DNA of 64,000 nt from Tomocerus qinae (GCA_020055645.1 CM034548.1:16988001-17052000), one strand, 5' to 3'. Shown: positions 13,006 to 28,014, counted from the first letter of the stretch. The notes: a model not told the origin generated them from the sequence alone. Translations and numbers: made by a program.

Positions 13006-16000
13006 CTGTCACAGAAAAATAAACTCAGCTCAGTCTCAAACTAAACATTCAACCCTGGAACAATAAGCCTTACTACGTATAACCAAACTGAAAATCATAA
13101 ACTGACTACACAACTCACAATCAATAAATTCTCCACAAGAGACTTTAACTTATAGAAAGGCACTTTAACCAATTGGTATTTTATCATCTTATACTCAAGT
13201 CCCCCTACCCCATCTCAACGAAATATGAGAATCCACATTACAACGTAGACATTGACATTAGTGAGGAAATAAGTGCAGAATACAAACTCATTTTTCATAA
13301 ATGATTCCTAGCATTAGCACTGTCTAAAACGATTACAATAATATTTAAAAACTTGATATTCGTCTCTTGAGTATTATTTCATTTTCAGATATCTAAACTG
13401 ACATATCTGATGATTGCATTAATTTACTCATCGACAATTTCCAATACAAAATACTCAAATACCAAGCTTTAGAATTTATATTGACTATGATAAAAATGCG
13501 CATTAATAGAGATTTATACTTGTGCAAACTAGTGATTTCCCTATACAGGTTTAAATAACCCTACAATAATCTTTGAAATTGCATTGCCGGTGGAGAATCA
13601 ATGTACTTTATAAAGTACATAACCAGTAATAATGATTAATGCATTATAATCCTGGATTTCTTGGTATATTAATCGCAGTTTAGTTTATTTGAGTGATGTT
13701 CAGCTCTAAGGCGATGCAGGTGTCTAGTCTAATCTCGGCCTACCTACCTTCAGGCTACAACCATGCCGCTAAATAGTTATTGAGTGTGAAGCATTCGCAT
13801 AACTTCACGAATGTGTTCGTGATATACTTGTACATCAAAGTTACAATGGAAGGATCAAAGTATCTATTTAATATTGCATAATAAACTTTGTAGAGATAAC
13901 TCTAGTTGGCATTAATTTTCCCTTGGTTAAACGTCAAATAATAATTTTCTTTTTTCGAGTAAAATATCAGTATTATTACAGTGTAGGTTAATTATACAAA
14001 AAACAATTGTATACAATAATTACGAATAAAAGAACCTGTATTAATAATTAATTCGGTATTGAAATAAATTTAGACTAAAATCCCAATTGTGATTTAAAAC
14101 GTAAAACAGCAAGAGCATATTATCTACATAATATGCCGTTTACTTAGTAAATGTGGGCTGATATCTGCAAGTGTATTAATGAGTGGAGTCACAAGTATTA
14201 ATCAATAAATATAATATCGTCGTATGGCTTACACAGAAACTACACGCCCACCAAATTCCACCAGGAATAGTCTTTAAAACACTTAAAGATAAGTTTATTA
14301 AGTTCACTAATACATTACACGTCTGTATAGAATCAGCATTTGTGAAAAAAGAGTTATCATGTAGATTTTCTTTCAAAATGGATTGACACTGAGATTGGAG
14401 ACACAAAAATTCCTTGTTTCACACTACAAGTATTTATTAGTTGACTGACATTTACATTGACGTTTGAGTCAGCGATCTTGTAGTAGAGAACTAAGAAGGG
14501 ATTATAGGGATGTGGACGTGAGACACAAAAGTGAGGGAGAGTTTCCCACAACGATTGCAAACCAATACAATAGTGAGTATTTTAATTTGTATTGGGATAA
14601 GAGAACGTGAGACAGAAAAATGCGAATGAAACTGAGTCAAACTGCGACGGAGAACTGACGAGGACAGACAGACAGCATCATAATGCTTTAGTAAATGCTG
14701 ATCTGATCTTCTGGTGGTTGTTACATTTGTGGTGGTGGTGATACGATGGGGCCTTCCCTCTCTTCCACACTGAATTTTACTGCCCATATTTATTTCTAGT
14801 GGCAGATCTCCCTTTGTACAATACACAACGAGCATTCAAAGCAATAAGGGGCCCTTCCTTTATGTAACTTAACACATAGAGATCCAAGCTTCATTTTTAT
14901 TTACTTTTTCCTTCCACATGCTCTAACACATTGCCTAGCCGTACGTCAACGTCAACAATTTCCCAACCTCTGGGGCACATAACATTTAGGTATTAATAAG
15001 TACTACTAGCTGAGGTACTAATAATTACGGCAATGCGTTCGCTGCACTACGATGCGTCAACCAAACACGTGGGAAATACCATTTATTTCCTAAACATTGG
15101 ATGTCAATTATTTTCATTGATGCATTATCCTCAGGGCACTGACAATAATACCAATGGGCTGGGGTTACTCATTTCAGACTGTTCTTATACCCGTAATAAA
15201 TTTGGATGATATTTATTCGCAGTACAGTTTACACAACTCTTAAAATTCTTGTGACCGTCCTGAAAAAAGGAAATAGTTAAATACCCTGTAACTGAAATGT
15301 CGAGGAAGATTTTATTGAACGTAATAGTACTTTAAATAGAATTTGTTACCTAAAACATAGGGGATCTCATTTCAAAAATTAATTATTCGCGTCTCCGGTT
15401 TCTTTTCAGAGTCCCTAGTTGTGAGTATTTTGTGGTGTACCAAAGAAGAAACTTCTTGAAGATCAAAGGAAAGACCGAGCGGATTAGTGGCAAACATTCC
15501 TGAGTAATTTTGCTGACTAACAGTTAGACAAGTTAGTACTACAGTGCAAACACATCAGTTACTTTCTATATATACCTTAGTAACATACATAGGTGTGTGG
15601 GATAGATAGATATTAAGTCTACCTTGGTAGTTGCTTAGAATGACAAACTGCGTGGCCTACACAAACCCCAAGTAGTAGTTACTTGTAAAGTAAAAGCTAA
15701 GAGAATGCTCACTACAGGATGAATCTTTTAGTCATTATTCTTTACGTATATAACTACAGTGATTGATTGATGAGCTCGGGAGGAGGGAAAGTAAACTTTT
15801 TGCGACTCATGAAAACTCCAGATGCCAACTTCTCTCTTTCAAATCAAAGGAATAAAAAACTTTTCAGGATGCAAAAACAATCGCAACGACGTAACCACCT
15901 TAAGAATAACGATAGTGTTTCAAATGCTAATTATCGCTTACAATTCTACAAATTGCTGATAGTTGTATTGTTAGTGAGAGATTTGTAATCACTTGGCTAT

Positions 16001-17597
16001 TCTATACCATTCCCTTAATGTAAATGAACATCTTCAAAGCTATGTCCATTCCATGCAAAAACATTTTTTACTTCTGTTTGTCTCACTTATGAATTTGTTT
16101 ACATATTCATATGTGCACATAATTAAATAACAAGACAAATAGCTTTTTTACATTTCAAATTTAGCATTGCACAACGTAGAGAACCAATCTATCCGTATTT
16201 ATTGCATCAGAGTTGTAGTTTTAACTTGAATCTGTATCATATTTAGTTCAGTCCATTACTAGTATTATGAAGTTGGGAATCATAATCCGTGTCACGAAAA
16301 GTGCAAAGGGTAGAAATTCAGTGTAGATATCTAACACGTAATTGATATCAGATACGATATACGTGATAGATTAAGAAGGCTGATCTGTTCAGAATAGAAT
16401 TACAGATTAAAGGTTGGACATGGGTAATTAGACACTAAACTTTTGATTTAGTTAGTAAGAAAAGGAGTGAGTCTCACTGTTCACCCTGCTCAATAATTTA
16501 GAATGTGAAGTGGAACTTGAAACGGCTGGAGCGTAGGTAAAGTACCAGCACTAAATAGAGAATCCAACAACTTATATAGTATCCCGGTGGCTGTTTCATA
16601 ATATATCATGACGGTGTTGATTTTGAAGCGTATCAACAGTGTTGGTTGTTGGTAATAGAAGTACAAACATGGTAAATGTGGGTAGCAAATCCTAACTATC
16701 TAGGAGAAGACTGAAACAAGAGAACGTAAGCCAACACTGGTGAAACTTATGCGAGAGATCACATAGACTTGTACAGTAACCATTGAAATGCGATGTCTAC
16801 TACAGCAGTGCTAAACTTTAGTCGACCTCTCAGTTACACTCGACACTCTCTTCCTTGGCATAGGACGCTTGACACGGACTGCTATGGCAAAGCTACGGGA
16901 TTTTGTCATTTAGATATCCAGTAGAGTCTAGCTTCGTCCTATTTGAATGGGCACATGGATTTAGAATCCTAACGCAACTGTTCTTCCATCATCCCTTCCT
17001 TATTTCATTACTACTACACAACTCTACGCATTTGGCTATAAAGTACCCTTTATATCACTTTAATAGTCTCCACCTATACCCATATAAAAAGAACCACTAC
17101 AAACCCAACTAAAACTATCCCCACTTTTTTGTCATTATGACTTGATGTACAAAATCAACCTTACCGTATTACCAGATCGCTAGTACTGAGGTATAAAAAG
17201 GGACTGTAAAGTGAGTGCACACTTAAACATAATCATATAATGTATATAGAGCAGAATTTATATATTATGTATTATACAGGACATAAATGCATCTAGTCCC
17301 TTTATAGCACGATATTCGATCTGTTGTTACTCCTCTTATGCACTATGTATGCACTCTTCCCCCTCTCACTGAATTTATAAATCCGAATTTAGTCAAGACT
17401 GGCAGTCGGAGTTCTATACCAAAAGCACGCGGTTTGTCTGTTCGGCGCCTTGTACTATATATGTACAGATAAGCATTTCTCTGACTTGACTCATCCGGTA
17501 ACATAATATACACTTTCATACTTATAATATATCGGGTGTAAATAGATAGGTCGGGCATTTCATGCAAAATTTTACTATATGCATTTACATGCACTTT

Positions 17598-17670
17598 GTT
17601 TACTTATACCTAAGTTTACTTATACCTGCACCTATATCAATAAAAATAACAATGCATAGGTATAAGTGAA
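17598..17670. repeat. Direct and inverted copies of TTTACTTATACCT
   Basis: GTTTACTTATACCTA occurs at 17598 and again at 17614. The reverse complement, AGGTATAAGTGAA, follows at 17658-17670. A stem with a loop of about 30-45 nt could form. Too short to classify; it may be a fragment of a foldback element. Confidence 0.6.
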
Positions 17671-20600
17671 ATAATATGCATCTGTGTATAAAGTCAGTTA
17701 ACATAGTAACTCAATATAACATTGCCTTCGACGATAAGCCAACAACCACCCACCACAGTATAGATATTGTTGAAAATGTAGCTCAGGCTGTAAACTAGGT
17801 AGGAAAACAGAGCATATGTAGTGTAGATGTAAATATCCGGTTAATTTCTATGCAAAGACTATCCCTTCTGGTTTTACACAGTTACTCGCATTCACTAAAC
17901 CGAAGGAGTTCCCGGTTATTGCAATAATGTGTATACAAAGTATAAAGTGTACTAGTTAAAGGAACTTGTCTGAGTCAGAGAAGAGGAGTCAGGAAAATAG
18001 TAGATAGATAATAGACACTACATAGTGTATGCGTAGTGCGAGGAAGGGACCTACCGCCGACGACCACTTTAGCAAGTAATGCGATTGTGATAGAGTCTCT
18101 CAATATTTATGGCATGGACGAAGGAAAGGAGTTGCGTTTCGTTGTGGGCAACTAAGAAATAAGATTGAAGATGAGCAGGGAGAGATAACACCCTGCCCTG
18201 CTCTGCCGAGCCTTCCTTTCTCAATTCAATTGAATTCATCACATTGCTAATGTTGTCTAGCTTGTGTGTAGCAGTCAGCCCCAGAAAATATATTATTCTT
18301 CTGCGACAGAATTATATCTCTATCAGAAAAAATACTATGGAACAATCTCAACCTTTTTCATTATTACAGAGCATTTATTGCTTCGTTCATTTCCTTTACA
18401 ATTCACTGTCTTCTCTTTTTGTCTTCCCGTTATCAACCAACCAATCTTCTAAGTTCCTCAATATCTCATTCTCATCGCCTAGTCCTATGGATTTCACTTC
18501 GCACAACAAGTATTATTGTTTCCATACACTGCACTGTCATGCTTATGCCAACCAACTACACACAATACGCAATGTATAGAATTAAATTATCATATTTTCT
18601 ACTATTATGTTATAAATTACTTTAAACCGATTATACAAACAGTCAAGCAACTATTACAATAGTAGGAGTTCGCAGCTACACAAAAAGAAGTAGTAAATGT
18701 GCATTCAAAGTTCAGAAGTTCAATTCAACTCTATAGAGCTTACTAATATTATATTGGAGATAGTAAAGCATATTATATCGATGATGTTACTAATGTTTGC
18801 TAAGCATTGTCAGGTAGATACTCTTGAGACAGCGATGAGACTTGTCTTTCTTATTATTTACTCTTTGTCTCGTTTCGTCGTAAATTTATATCTACACCCA
18901 CACACCAATTACATAGTCATGCTTGCTCTACGTGCAAGTAAATATTAACGTAAAGCTGTCAAAACTCCACGAACGATACAAAAAGAAAAGATCTTCAACA
19001 ATAATTACAAGGTGCTCTCTAATAAATATTTGCAGAGGAAGACATTTTCATTTATTTCCTCCTTCTTTTATTTTAAAAGCTTCTGTCTTTGTCATCTCAC
19101 ACTTTCCGGTTCCTATAATACTACTTATATTTCTTTGGCCACACCTGCAATCTAAAATTCTCATTTACCCCATTTGAAAGTATTCATTTTGATGTAAACG
19201 CTATTTTTTTAGAAATAGAATACAAATGAATTTGTAATTAATTATAGATAATTTTTTGTAACTTATTAAGGAATTCATCTATTTGTGCACCAAAATAGAA
19301 ATTGCCTGTATGCGTAAAAATGGCATAAATATATCTGTATTAAAATATATAATTGTGAATACGGACGCTTAGGCATCATTTTGTTGTGGATGTTGTATCA
19401 TAAATACGTGAATATCAACATTATCTCTATACCCTATGCACTTCAGCTATTTATAAAGACACCCAACGAAGCAGGAAAGCATAGGCCAAATCCTAAGCGA
19501 TTGTTAATTTTTTGTAAGTTTAAATGAACAAAGGAATATAAATAAATTGCACCTATCATCTTTGCCCATGACCTTATAGTTCTCATAATAAAGAATAATG
19601 CAGCCACACGGCCCAAGTATTAGACTTAACCCTTCGTTGCTTAATCTGAGTTAATCCTCCAACAGAACACTGCCCTTTTTAATATACGTAAATATTTAAG
19701 CTGATCGATTAACAAAAGAAACAAGGTGTGGCATACACTTATCTTTACTCCTCGCTTGTCCAATTGATAGCATGTTGTATTCTGATTGCAACTACCTATA
19801 TCATTTATTCATTTGATTCGCTTTAGCATACCTTCATTTTATTACTGTTAGTTTCGTCGTGTCCATGTCATCCATGGATATTTAAGACTCGTAAGTATTG
19901 CCTTTGTTATTACTTATACTCTCACAGATATGCGTTGATTGCATTTATTTGGCTGACTGATATTCATCTATTGATGTCATATGCAAATGGTGTGCCAAGC
20001 AATAATAATTATTTATAGTTTAATAAAGGTATCTATCAATTGGCTACAATAAATGGATAATGTACCGTAGTTTAATTTACTAAGCTATTAAGTATAACAT
20101 AATATCTGTGTAAACATTTTACGTTATTTCTTTTCACATATATAGGTATCTATTATTGCGATTTCTGTTATGTATATTTGCATTTTTATTAGTAATGTGT
20201 ACAATATCGACCTATATGTATTAGTATTACTATATATTGTAATAATTTATGATAATCTATTTCTTGCTACATACAAAAAAGGCTACACTGCCGTTCATTT
20301 TTCAATTCAAATTGAACAACTTTTTAAAATTAAGAGTGTTATTATTACAGATCAGTTAGAATGGAACTAGAACTTGGACGCTGTTGGTAAATATATTAGG
20401 TAGATATGTACTCACGTTGTCTACTTCTGGTGTTTTCTGGTTTGAGTTCACTAGACTATTCAAAGCTCCAAGAGTCCTCTACAGAAAATTGTTTGAAATC
20501 TTTGTAACTACGAATACCTATTCAATGCAGACTACGATCATTTGACGAAGAGGGCGCTGAGCTACTTCAAAAGTTTCGATAACCAAACCCTTACGTTGAG

Positions 20601-21223
20601 CTCTGAGCAACGTTTCTTCATTCTTCCCTTTTTCAGTATCTATAGCCGTGTATCCTTTAGAAGTTAGCTACAGTAAAAAGGAACGGTTTTTGCATTCTGT
20701 GTGGTTTATCCAGAGGAAATGGAAGTGATTTCTGTTTCATCATTTATACGTATACGTAGAACATTGGCTATTTTGCTTTACTGATCCATGGTCATGTTCG
20801 TGAATCGCTAACTACCTAATGTCTACCTTTGAGAAACAGTGAGAAACACTCTTGTGAAGCTGTTATGGTATTTCATTAAAATTATGAAAATGACAAGTAC
20901 TTGGACATTGCAAATATTATTCTTCGATATGAAATTTACAGATATAATAAATGCTCAACCCTTCTAGACTGTGAGACATTAACTGTGAGACAACTCAAAT
21001 CATTAGCTCTACATTATTTAAATTTGTTCATTCCTTCATCCTTGGTAATAAGTATATTCGCTTTGTATGGTCACTAATTTAAAGATTATAATAAGCATTT
21101 TATAATAAGTTTTGCTAGCGAAACATTTTTGAAAATTGCACGTATCCAGCTTATAGTGAGTAAAGGAAAATCCTGCTATTGCTGCTATGACTGAAATAAG
21201 TGAAATAAAGTATAAGAAATGTT

Positions 21224-21245
21224 ATGCAATGCAATGCAATGCAAA
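21224..21245. repeat. (TGCAA)n microsatellite
   Basis: Four tandem ATGCA/TGCAA pentamers in NAV intron 4. Confidence 0.92.
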
Positions 21246-22269
21246 ATACTTTGAATTAAATTGAACGACCAGAGAGTAGTAGTGGAACTAGTGGATATAG
21301 CATTCACTATGTACAGAGATAGATATAATACTCAATCTAAATAGTTTTCGGGTATGTACTGTACATACCCTGAGGACTATTAATTTGCAGCCCTCTCACA
21401 GGAGCATTTCAGCGGGCATGAAATTGATTAAAAATTAAAACACATATACATATAAGTAAATGCCTAGCTAATACGAGTATTGCATATTGATATGTAGGTT
21501 ATAACGTCTTGCTAAAAAATGCTGCTCTACTTGGACTCAAGTATAAACAAGAGAAGTAAGATCGTTTTGAGAGCATTAGGGGCTTACGAACTCATCAGTC
21601 AATGTCAGTGTATCAAAAGAACAGTAAGCCATCCTTTCCACACCTCATTGAATAATAAAAGAAAATAAATTGGTCGGATTACCTACACTTTGCATTACAC
21701 CTGGGCTGGGGTTTTTCGTCGAGAATGCTTTTTCTTTTGTTGCAAATCAATTTCACACGTAGTCAAACCAGCCAGCCACCACAACGTACGTAACACCATT
21801 ACACCACTCACGGATAAAGTAAATTACTATCATTCAACTGTAAAATACAATAATATACTCAAAGAATCTTTACACTACTGCCTAATACTACCCAAATCTC
21901 ACAACCTCCTGTGAGTATAGTATCGTCAAATAAAATATTCACGAGGAGTCTGATTCGTGTGGTTAGTCAGGTAAATGGGTAAATGTAACAAAATCACATT
22001 ACCAACGCTATAGGGTATCTGGCTACTCAAACACACCTTGTAATGACTAGTTATGGAAATTAAATACTTGTGCACTGAGCAGAAATAAATATTCACTGAA
22101 CAATTCCCTCTAATGCTTTTCACATCAAAAAATCAAACATCAAAAACTAATTCATTCATTCCATTATGAATTGCATCAGTTACTGTTATTACTGGTTCCT
22201 TTGCTTCGCTGGTTGTACAAAAGCGAAGAACACAGTACCCTATAATTGCAAATCTTGCTCAGTGTTCTA

Positions 22270-22530
22270 TTTTAACCGGCTTTTTCACATTTTAGCCAAA
22301 CAATAATCCATTATAGCCGGCTTTTTAACTTTTAGCCAGGTAATAGACAATTTTAGCCAGCTTTTTTAACTTTTAGCCAGGCAATAATCCATTTTAGTCG
22401 GTTTTTTTAGCTTTTAGCCCGGTAATAGGTTATTTTAGCTGACTTTTTTAACTTTTGGCCTGGCAATAGGCTATTTTAGCCAGCTTTTTTAACTTGTAAC
22501 TAGGCAATATGCCATTTTCCCCGGCTTAAA
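22270..22530. repeat. Minisatellite, ~41-bp period, six or more units
   Basis: Units start at 22270, 22311, 22351, 22392, 22433, 22474 and 22515. Each reads roughly TTTTAGCCAGCTTTTTTAAC then TTTTAGCCAGGCAATAATCC, so a ~20-bp half-unit is itself duplicated. Divergence between units is modest. A decayed trace continues to about 22610. The array lies in NAV intron 4 and has no coding potential. Confidence 0.9.
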
Positions 22531-23503
22531 TTGTTGATAACCTAAATTATTTTAGTCTTCATTATGTGTCCTGGTTTAAAATGATTTCAGACAGTCACTA
22601 GGCCATTTTAGCCATAGGTATTTGAAGGACTAGCCAGTTACTAGATGAACACTGATCTTACTTTCAGTGGTACATACGAAAAAGTGTATTACATAATAAT
22701 ACAAGTGGCGTAGCACCCCTTCCTAAAGTCTACCTGCGTCGACTGTTTTTTGTGAAGAATGAATTGGATGCGGATGATAATGATAAGATGCAATCTCCTC
22801 TTGAAATCATGTTTAATGTGTTAGTATCGAGGCGCTCAATTCTCCACGATTCACTATCACTATCTCAGTTTATGACTTTGCATTTAGCTTTAGATTTAGT
22901 TGCATTCACATTGGAATCTATCGTATAGCTACAGTTACGTCTTAATGTGAATATTCTGTGCTGCATTACAATTTACAAGTATTCCTTACAACAACCTAAG
23001 CATTAATTCTAAATTGCAGTGCGGGCTCATGGAAAAGACTAATTACCACGTAATGCACAATGCTAAATCAACTCAGAGTTGAAACTTGCTTTTAAATGTG
23101 TCGACTTGCCTGTAATTAGCATATGCTAAAGCGCATAATCAAACTTTTCGTTTCACCAGTGTTTGCTAATGTAATGTAGGTGCTTATTTCAGCTGAGAAG
23201 GACAGGAAAACATGCAGATCAGAATCAGAATATAATTCCACCAACAACGTCACTCCATCAGTGGATTATATAACATTACCTGCACTTTCATTCAGATTGG
23301 AATTAAAATTAATGAGCCATATAGCATTTAGACTGGCAACCTCTACTACCTATTTAGGTACTATTTACTTTCGTTAAATCCCTGTCTGTACAATGCAAAA
23401 TAATATTTAACTCTGCACTCTCTATATGGAAATGAGTTTCAGTTTGCTTATGGTCATTTATTTGAAATTAATGTTTACGAGAAGACGAGAGTGATTCACT
23501 TAC

Positions 23504-23784
23504 TTGGAAGACTCTTGTTGTAATGAGTGCTTGGCAGCAGGGCTTTTGATTCCAGTAGGCTGCATATTATTTCTGTCTACAGACGATGCTGCTCCCAAAG
23601 ATTGTTTCATCAGATTGTGTCTATCTCGATCTTGTTGCTTTTGCTGTTGTTTATATCGAGAGAGTTGGAAGAACAGACTTAGAATGGATTTCAAATGACC
23701 ATCGCGAATATCACGACCTGTGATTCCCTCCAGAGACACTCCAAGTCCAGTCAAAAACACCAAACAGTATTGGATATTGTCCAA
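23504..23784 (-). CDS. sick: NAV exon 4, end of CH domain and Gln-rich linker
   Basis: This 281-nt exon encodes 93 residues plus two bases. It begins LDNIQYCLVFL and continues through GHLKSILSLFFQLSRYKQQQ, which completes the CH domain (ends near protein residue 136). The rest is a Gln/Arg/Ser-rich, presumably disordered linker (QQQKQQDRDRHN ... AAKHSLQQESS). The acceptor is TTAATTGCAG|TTGGAC, and the TTG before it is intron, not a start. The donor is CCAA|GTAAGT, leaving phase 2; the split codon becomes AAA (Lys). The LFFQLSRYKQQQ tail is the most diagnostic NAV signature in the window; vertebrate NAVs read LFFSLSRYKQQQ. Exon boundaries in phases 0 and 2 agree with both neighbours. Sequence and splice sites look intact, with no sign of decay. 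Confidence 0.95.
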
Positions 23785-26700
23785 CTGCAATTAACATGTC
23801 ATAAATTTATTATTCCCCTTGTCAGAATAATTTTCTATTCTTACAATTAACACTTTATCACTACTCCACAAGACATTACTATTTTTTAGGATTTAATCTT
23901 ATTTTTCTGTATGCAACGAACAGGTCTCGAAATACCCAGCTGCGGCTTATGCCAATCATATAGCTTATATAATAACTTAATTTTAAAGCATTGATACTCT
24001 TTTAATAGTATATGCATAACCATGTATTTTAGAAATAAATGTATTCATTGTAAATTCAGAAAATAATGTGTTTACTTCCATTCAACTGACAGAATCACAA
24101 AATGAATCAAATTACAGCGATAAGATAGCATGTTAGTATTACCATAAATATTATACTAATTTGTATAAGTGCAATTGGATGAAGAGTTGTATATTTATTT
24201 AGTCTAAGTTGACAGAATTTTAGTATGATTCCTTTGTTCAGCATTAAATTAATCTTAAAGTAGTGAACCATAAATTATTGAATGATAAGAAATCATTTCT
24301 TTCAAATGGTACCGTTTTGTTATATTTTGTCAGTAAAGCAAATCTACGTATAGATACATTTGCTTGATTAAATATCTGCTGCATAATACATTGATATATT
24401 TATGCATGATAACCAGACCGAGTAACAGTAGTCTATATAGAATGGTACCAGACTTACCAATAGATAATGTTTTCATGTATTGTTTTGCAATTCTGCAGAC
24501 AATAATTGTTCTAGTTCAAGTGGCATCAGCAAAATTAAATGTCATTTGAGCTGGTCTAGTTACGAGAGTAGACCAAAATTAAATTTTGCAAAGTCAACTT
24601 AATTTACTTGTCTGGTTTGAATAGTGTTGTGAATTGTGGCGAAGGATTTACAATCCGCAATTAGTCTGGTAGGTCTGTAAGTCTGTTTTGCTTCGCTTGC
24701 TACATTGACTTGACATCTACTTCGTGTTCAGGTCACGCAACAATAACAATACCACATATCACATCACAACAATTTGTTGTGCCTATCTGTTCTTTGCATA
24801 GCATTTTATTTTCTTCCTTCTCCTCATCCACAGTCAGTTTACAATAATTCTGGCGTGTACTTTTATGATAATTAAAACCAAAGCAGAGAGAATATTCACA
24901 GCCTTATATCTTTATACTTACTATAGATAGACACAGTCTCTATAACTACTCACAGGAAGAAAAGAATTCTGTTTAGTTGCAGATTCACTGGGTGACAGAT
25001 TCAGTTCAGCTAGCAATTGTATAGGAATAGATAACATTTGACAGATGCACAGTAATTGTGACTGATTTAACCTGAACGTTCACTTTGTTATAGTCTTTTG
25101 CACTGAACTGCCCTGAACTTTTGCAAATACAATTACATACGCATGTCAGCACAAAAATATAATACAAGACAGATGCTTGATGTGTAGTTAGTAGTCAGAT
25201 ACAAGATACAATGGCAGATAAAATGTATTTTATCTGTAGATGTATTTAATATTTCTTTTAGCACACTAGAGAGATAAGTAGAGGCAATATCACTGCTGTT
25301 AGTGCTGTTACTTACTGGATGTTCAAATCGTAACTAAAATCTGCTTCAGATTACATAACGTGTCTTACCTGACTTTTATGCGAATCTACACAAGAGCCTT
25401 ATGAAAAACTACCTGTACAAATGTATGTAAATGCAGACAGACACACTGAATCCACTCAACGTCAATCACTATCCCACTTTTTTGGTGTACCTATACTACC
25501 TACATGTATACTTATTTACTTGTAAAGCAACCTATATTATTATTGTACTTTAATAATTCCATCAGCGACAGTCAGTACTTCTCTGTCTATGTCTGTACAT
25601 TAATATCCTTATGTACATAGGAATAAATAGGATATCTGCATCCATTGCCTGTTTTGCAATGCCTACCTAAGTTGCTGTTCCTGTTCTTTTCATTATTCTG
25701 CTTATATATGCCTGTAACTCCAGTCAATGTTATAATGTGCACATGCCACACTAGTCCAGTCAGTCACTCACTATAATAATCACATCTTAATAGCCACAAA
25801 GCTACTAAACTGGCCAAACGATGAAGTATTCTTTAAGAGGTTAGTATTTACTACTTATATGCATAGTAGTAGTCTAATCTACATGCGAAATACTTGCTAC
25901 CATTAATTATCTAACAAAATCTCAGAGTCATTGAGTACCTATCATTAAACACTCAGTTTAGTGTAAAAATCAGAAAAAAATGTTGTAGTATGTTCCACTA
26001 AAAAGTAGTAACTGTAATGTAAGCACTACTAGTAGCTCGATTATCAGTGTTTATATGCAAATATTTCTTCTTTGACTATGAGCCTCGACGTGGTAGGTAT
26101 GCAAAGGGTGCTAGATATGGAAATCATAAGTTAGTATTTAAACAATGCTAGCAGATATTATAAAAATTAGTACACTGCGAAATTAGTTGAAATACAGTCC
26201 ATTGTTCAAACTCATTCATATAAAATATATAGCGAAAGATATAATAATACAGAAGAATATTTATTGGTTTAAAATATAGCATTAAAGTCTATGATTATAA
26301 TTTCACTTTTTACAAGAACATAAATTGATTTATCTTAATCGTTGAGAGGAAAATAACGATGCGCGTAAGGCAGTTGCAAAAGTAACAAAACAACGAAAGT
26401 TAGAGGGGAAAATGAAATTTACAAGGTTAAAGGGGTGCAGTTGAGTGCACTTCACGCAATAAAAATGCATATATTAATGTGCATTTTATCCGAGATTACA
26501 GCCGACTTGTTAGTATTTGTTGAGTGTATAAGTATAGCATCCACTTGACTTAAAAAATGCACAAATGAAAAGTTTCCTATTTTCAGCCTTGTTAATTATT
26601 GCCTTATGAAGAATTAAATTAGTTGTATGCAACCGGAATTACTGTTCTATTCTTAGACATATTATACCCCGTATACAATCATGCAAGCGTATAAGTACAT

Positions 26701-27916
26701 TTATGTCAGATATTTCAGTCATATACAGATATCATTATGTGAATGCGAGTGCTTCTGACAGCTTACCTAGTCAGATAGTCTAAGTTGCCAAGAAAGAATA
26801 TTGAAATCCTCTGGAGTGTAAATAACTAGACAAACATAAGAAACCTCATCCTGTTTGTTTGCTTGTATGACAAGACACGGGATGAAGAAGTACCTGCACT
26901 CCATTTCTGATATTATGTTAGACTCGCCAGTCTGTTATTAAGCTTACGCTGGCAATTAACCACAATTACAACTTTCGGATAAATTATGGACGAGAAAAGT
27001 AACCAACTCAATGACTATATACTACACCTATTTTATGTATCCAATTCCAAATAGTGTAAGTCGTTTAATTATCATCATTTAAAACTTGATTATACCATTC
27101 CCTCTTCCTTTCTAAACACTTTTTCAGTCGAATACTCTCAAACACGATCATTTTTCACTCCGTGATTCCCTCTCAACTACAAATTACATAACATCAATAA
27201 CAAAATATACATTTTACAACCTTCAATATAGAATCCGTCATTTTTCTCAACCCATGCAAACGGTTCTACCTGAGATTGCACAATACATGCTGCTCCACAT
27301 TTGTTGCAAAAAAAACTATATAACTTTTAAATGGGATTTCAAAGGAAATAAACAAAAATTTCTAGTTTAATTAAATTTACGGAAAACAAAATTGGATTAC
27401 AAGGTACAGTTACAAATATCTGATAAAAGCAGATATACGTAGTTACTTCAATTACTAGAATCTACAATAATATACCTTTAAGGGTAGTTCTACTCTACTT
27501 TAAAAATTTGTAGTTTATAATACTAGCTTGGTACATGGTAAGTAGATAATGTTATCTTTTATAGGAAGGCTAGGCTTTTATTGGGGCTTTCAATATGATA
27601 TACCCTATTTTAAAATAATAACATTTGGCTGCAGTAGCGGATACGCCCCTGAAATTAATTCTCACAAACAATCAGTGAATGGAATTGGAATTAATACTTC
27701 TGCAAAGTCTCAAGTTACCCAAGCACGATTAGATATCTTTGCCGTTCCTTTTTACGGAATTGCAATTTATGTGACAGCAACAGTTTATTCTACAAAATTG
27801 AATTAAAAAACATTACACAACACTTACAACTTATTTGCACTATGACTCTACTTGGGAGTGAATAGAGCTACCAGTTTTCTGTTTATTGAAACATAAACAT
27901 TATGTACTTTTTGGCC

Positions 27917-28014
27917 AAATTGGACCAAAGTGGCCGGGCCGAATTGAACTGAATTGGATCGAATTAGACTGATTTGGATATAATTGGACCGAATTGGAGT
28001 GAATTGGACTGAGG
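27917..28014. repeat. Decamer array related to GAATTGGACT
   Basis: From about 27941 to 28010, seven consecutive 10-bp blocks align without gaps: GAATTGAACT, GAATTGGATC, GAATTAGACT, GATTTGGATA, TAATTGGACC, GAATTGGAGT, GAATTGGACT. Looser copies precede them (AATTGGACCAAAGTGGCC). A small relative occurs at about 56376-56410. Confidence 0.88.

Larger units (their letters stand above)
13006..23503. other. NAV intron 4 (10.5 kb), no supported gene
   Basis: The intron contains the 41-bp minisatellite, the TGCAA microsatellite and the short foldback at 17.6 kb. A minus-strand stretch at about 14830-14560 has a 114-codon open frame and several TCAGTT/CAGTTT words, but no TATA and no domain, so neither a gene nor a second promoter can be claimed. 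Confidence 0.6.

Noticed and set aside
14560-14835. Possible internal NAV promoter or a 114-codon minus-strand gene
   Set aside because: Several initiator-like CAGTT words but no TATA, no recognisable protein and no phase-compatible donor into NAV exon 5.
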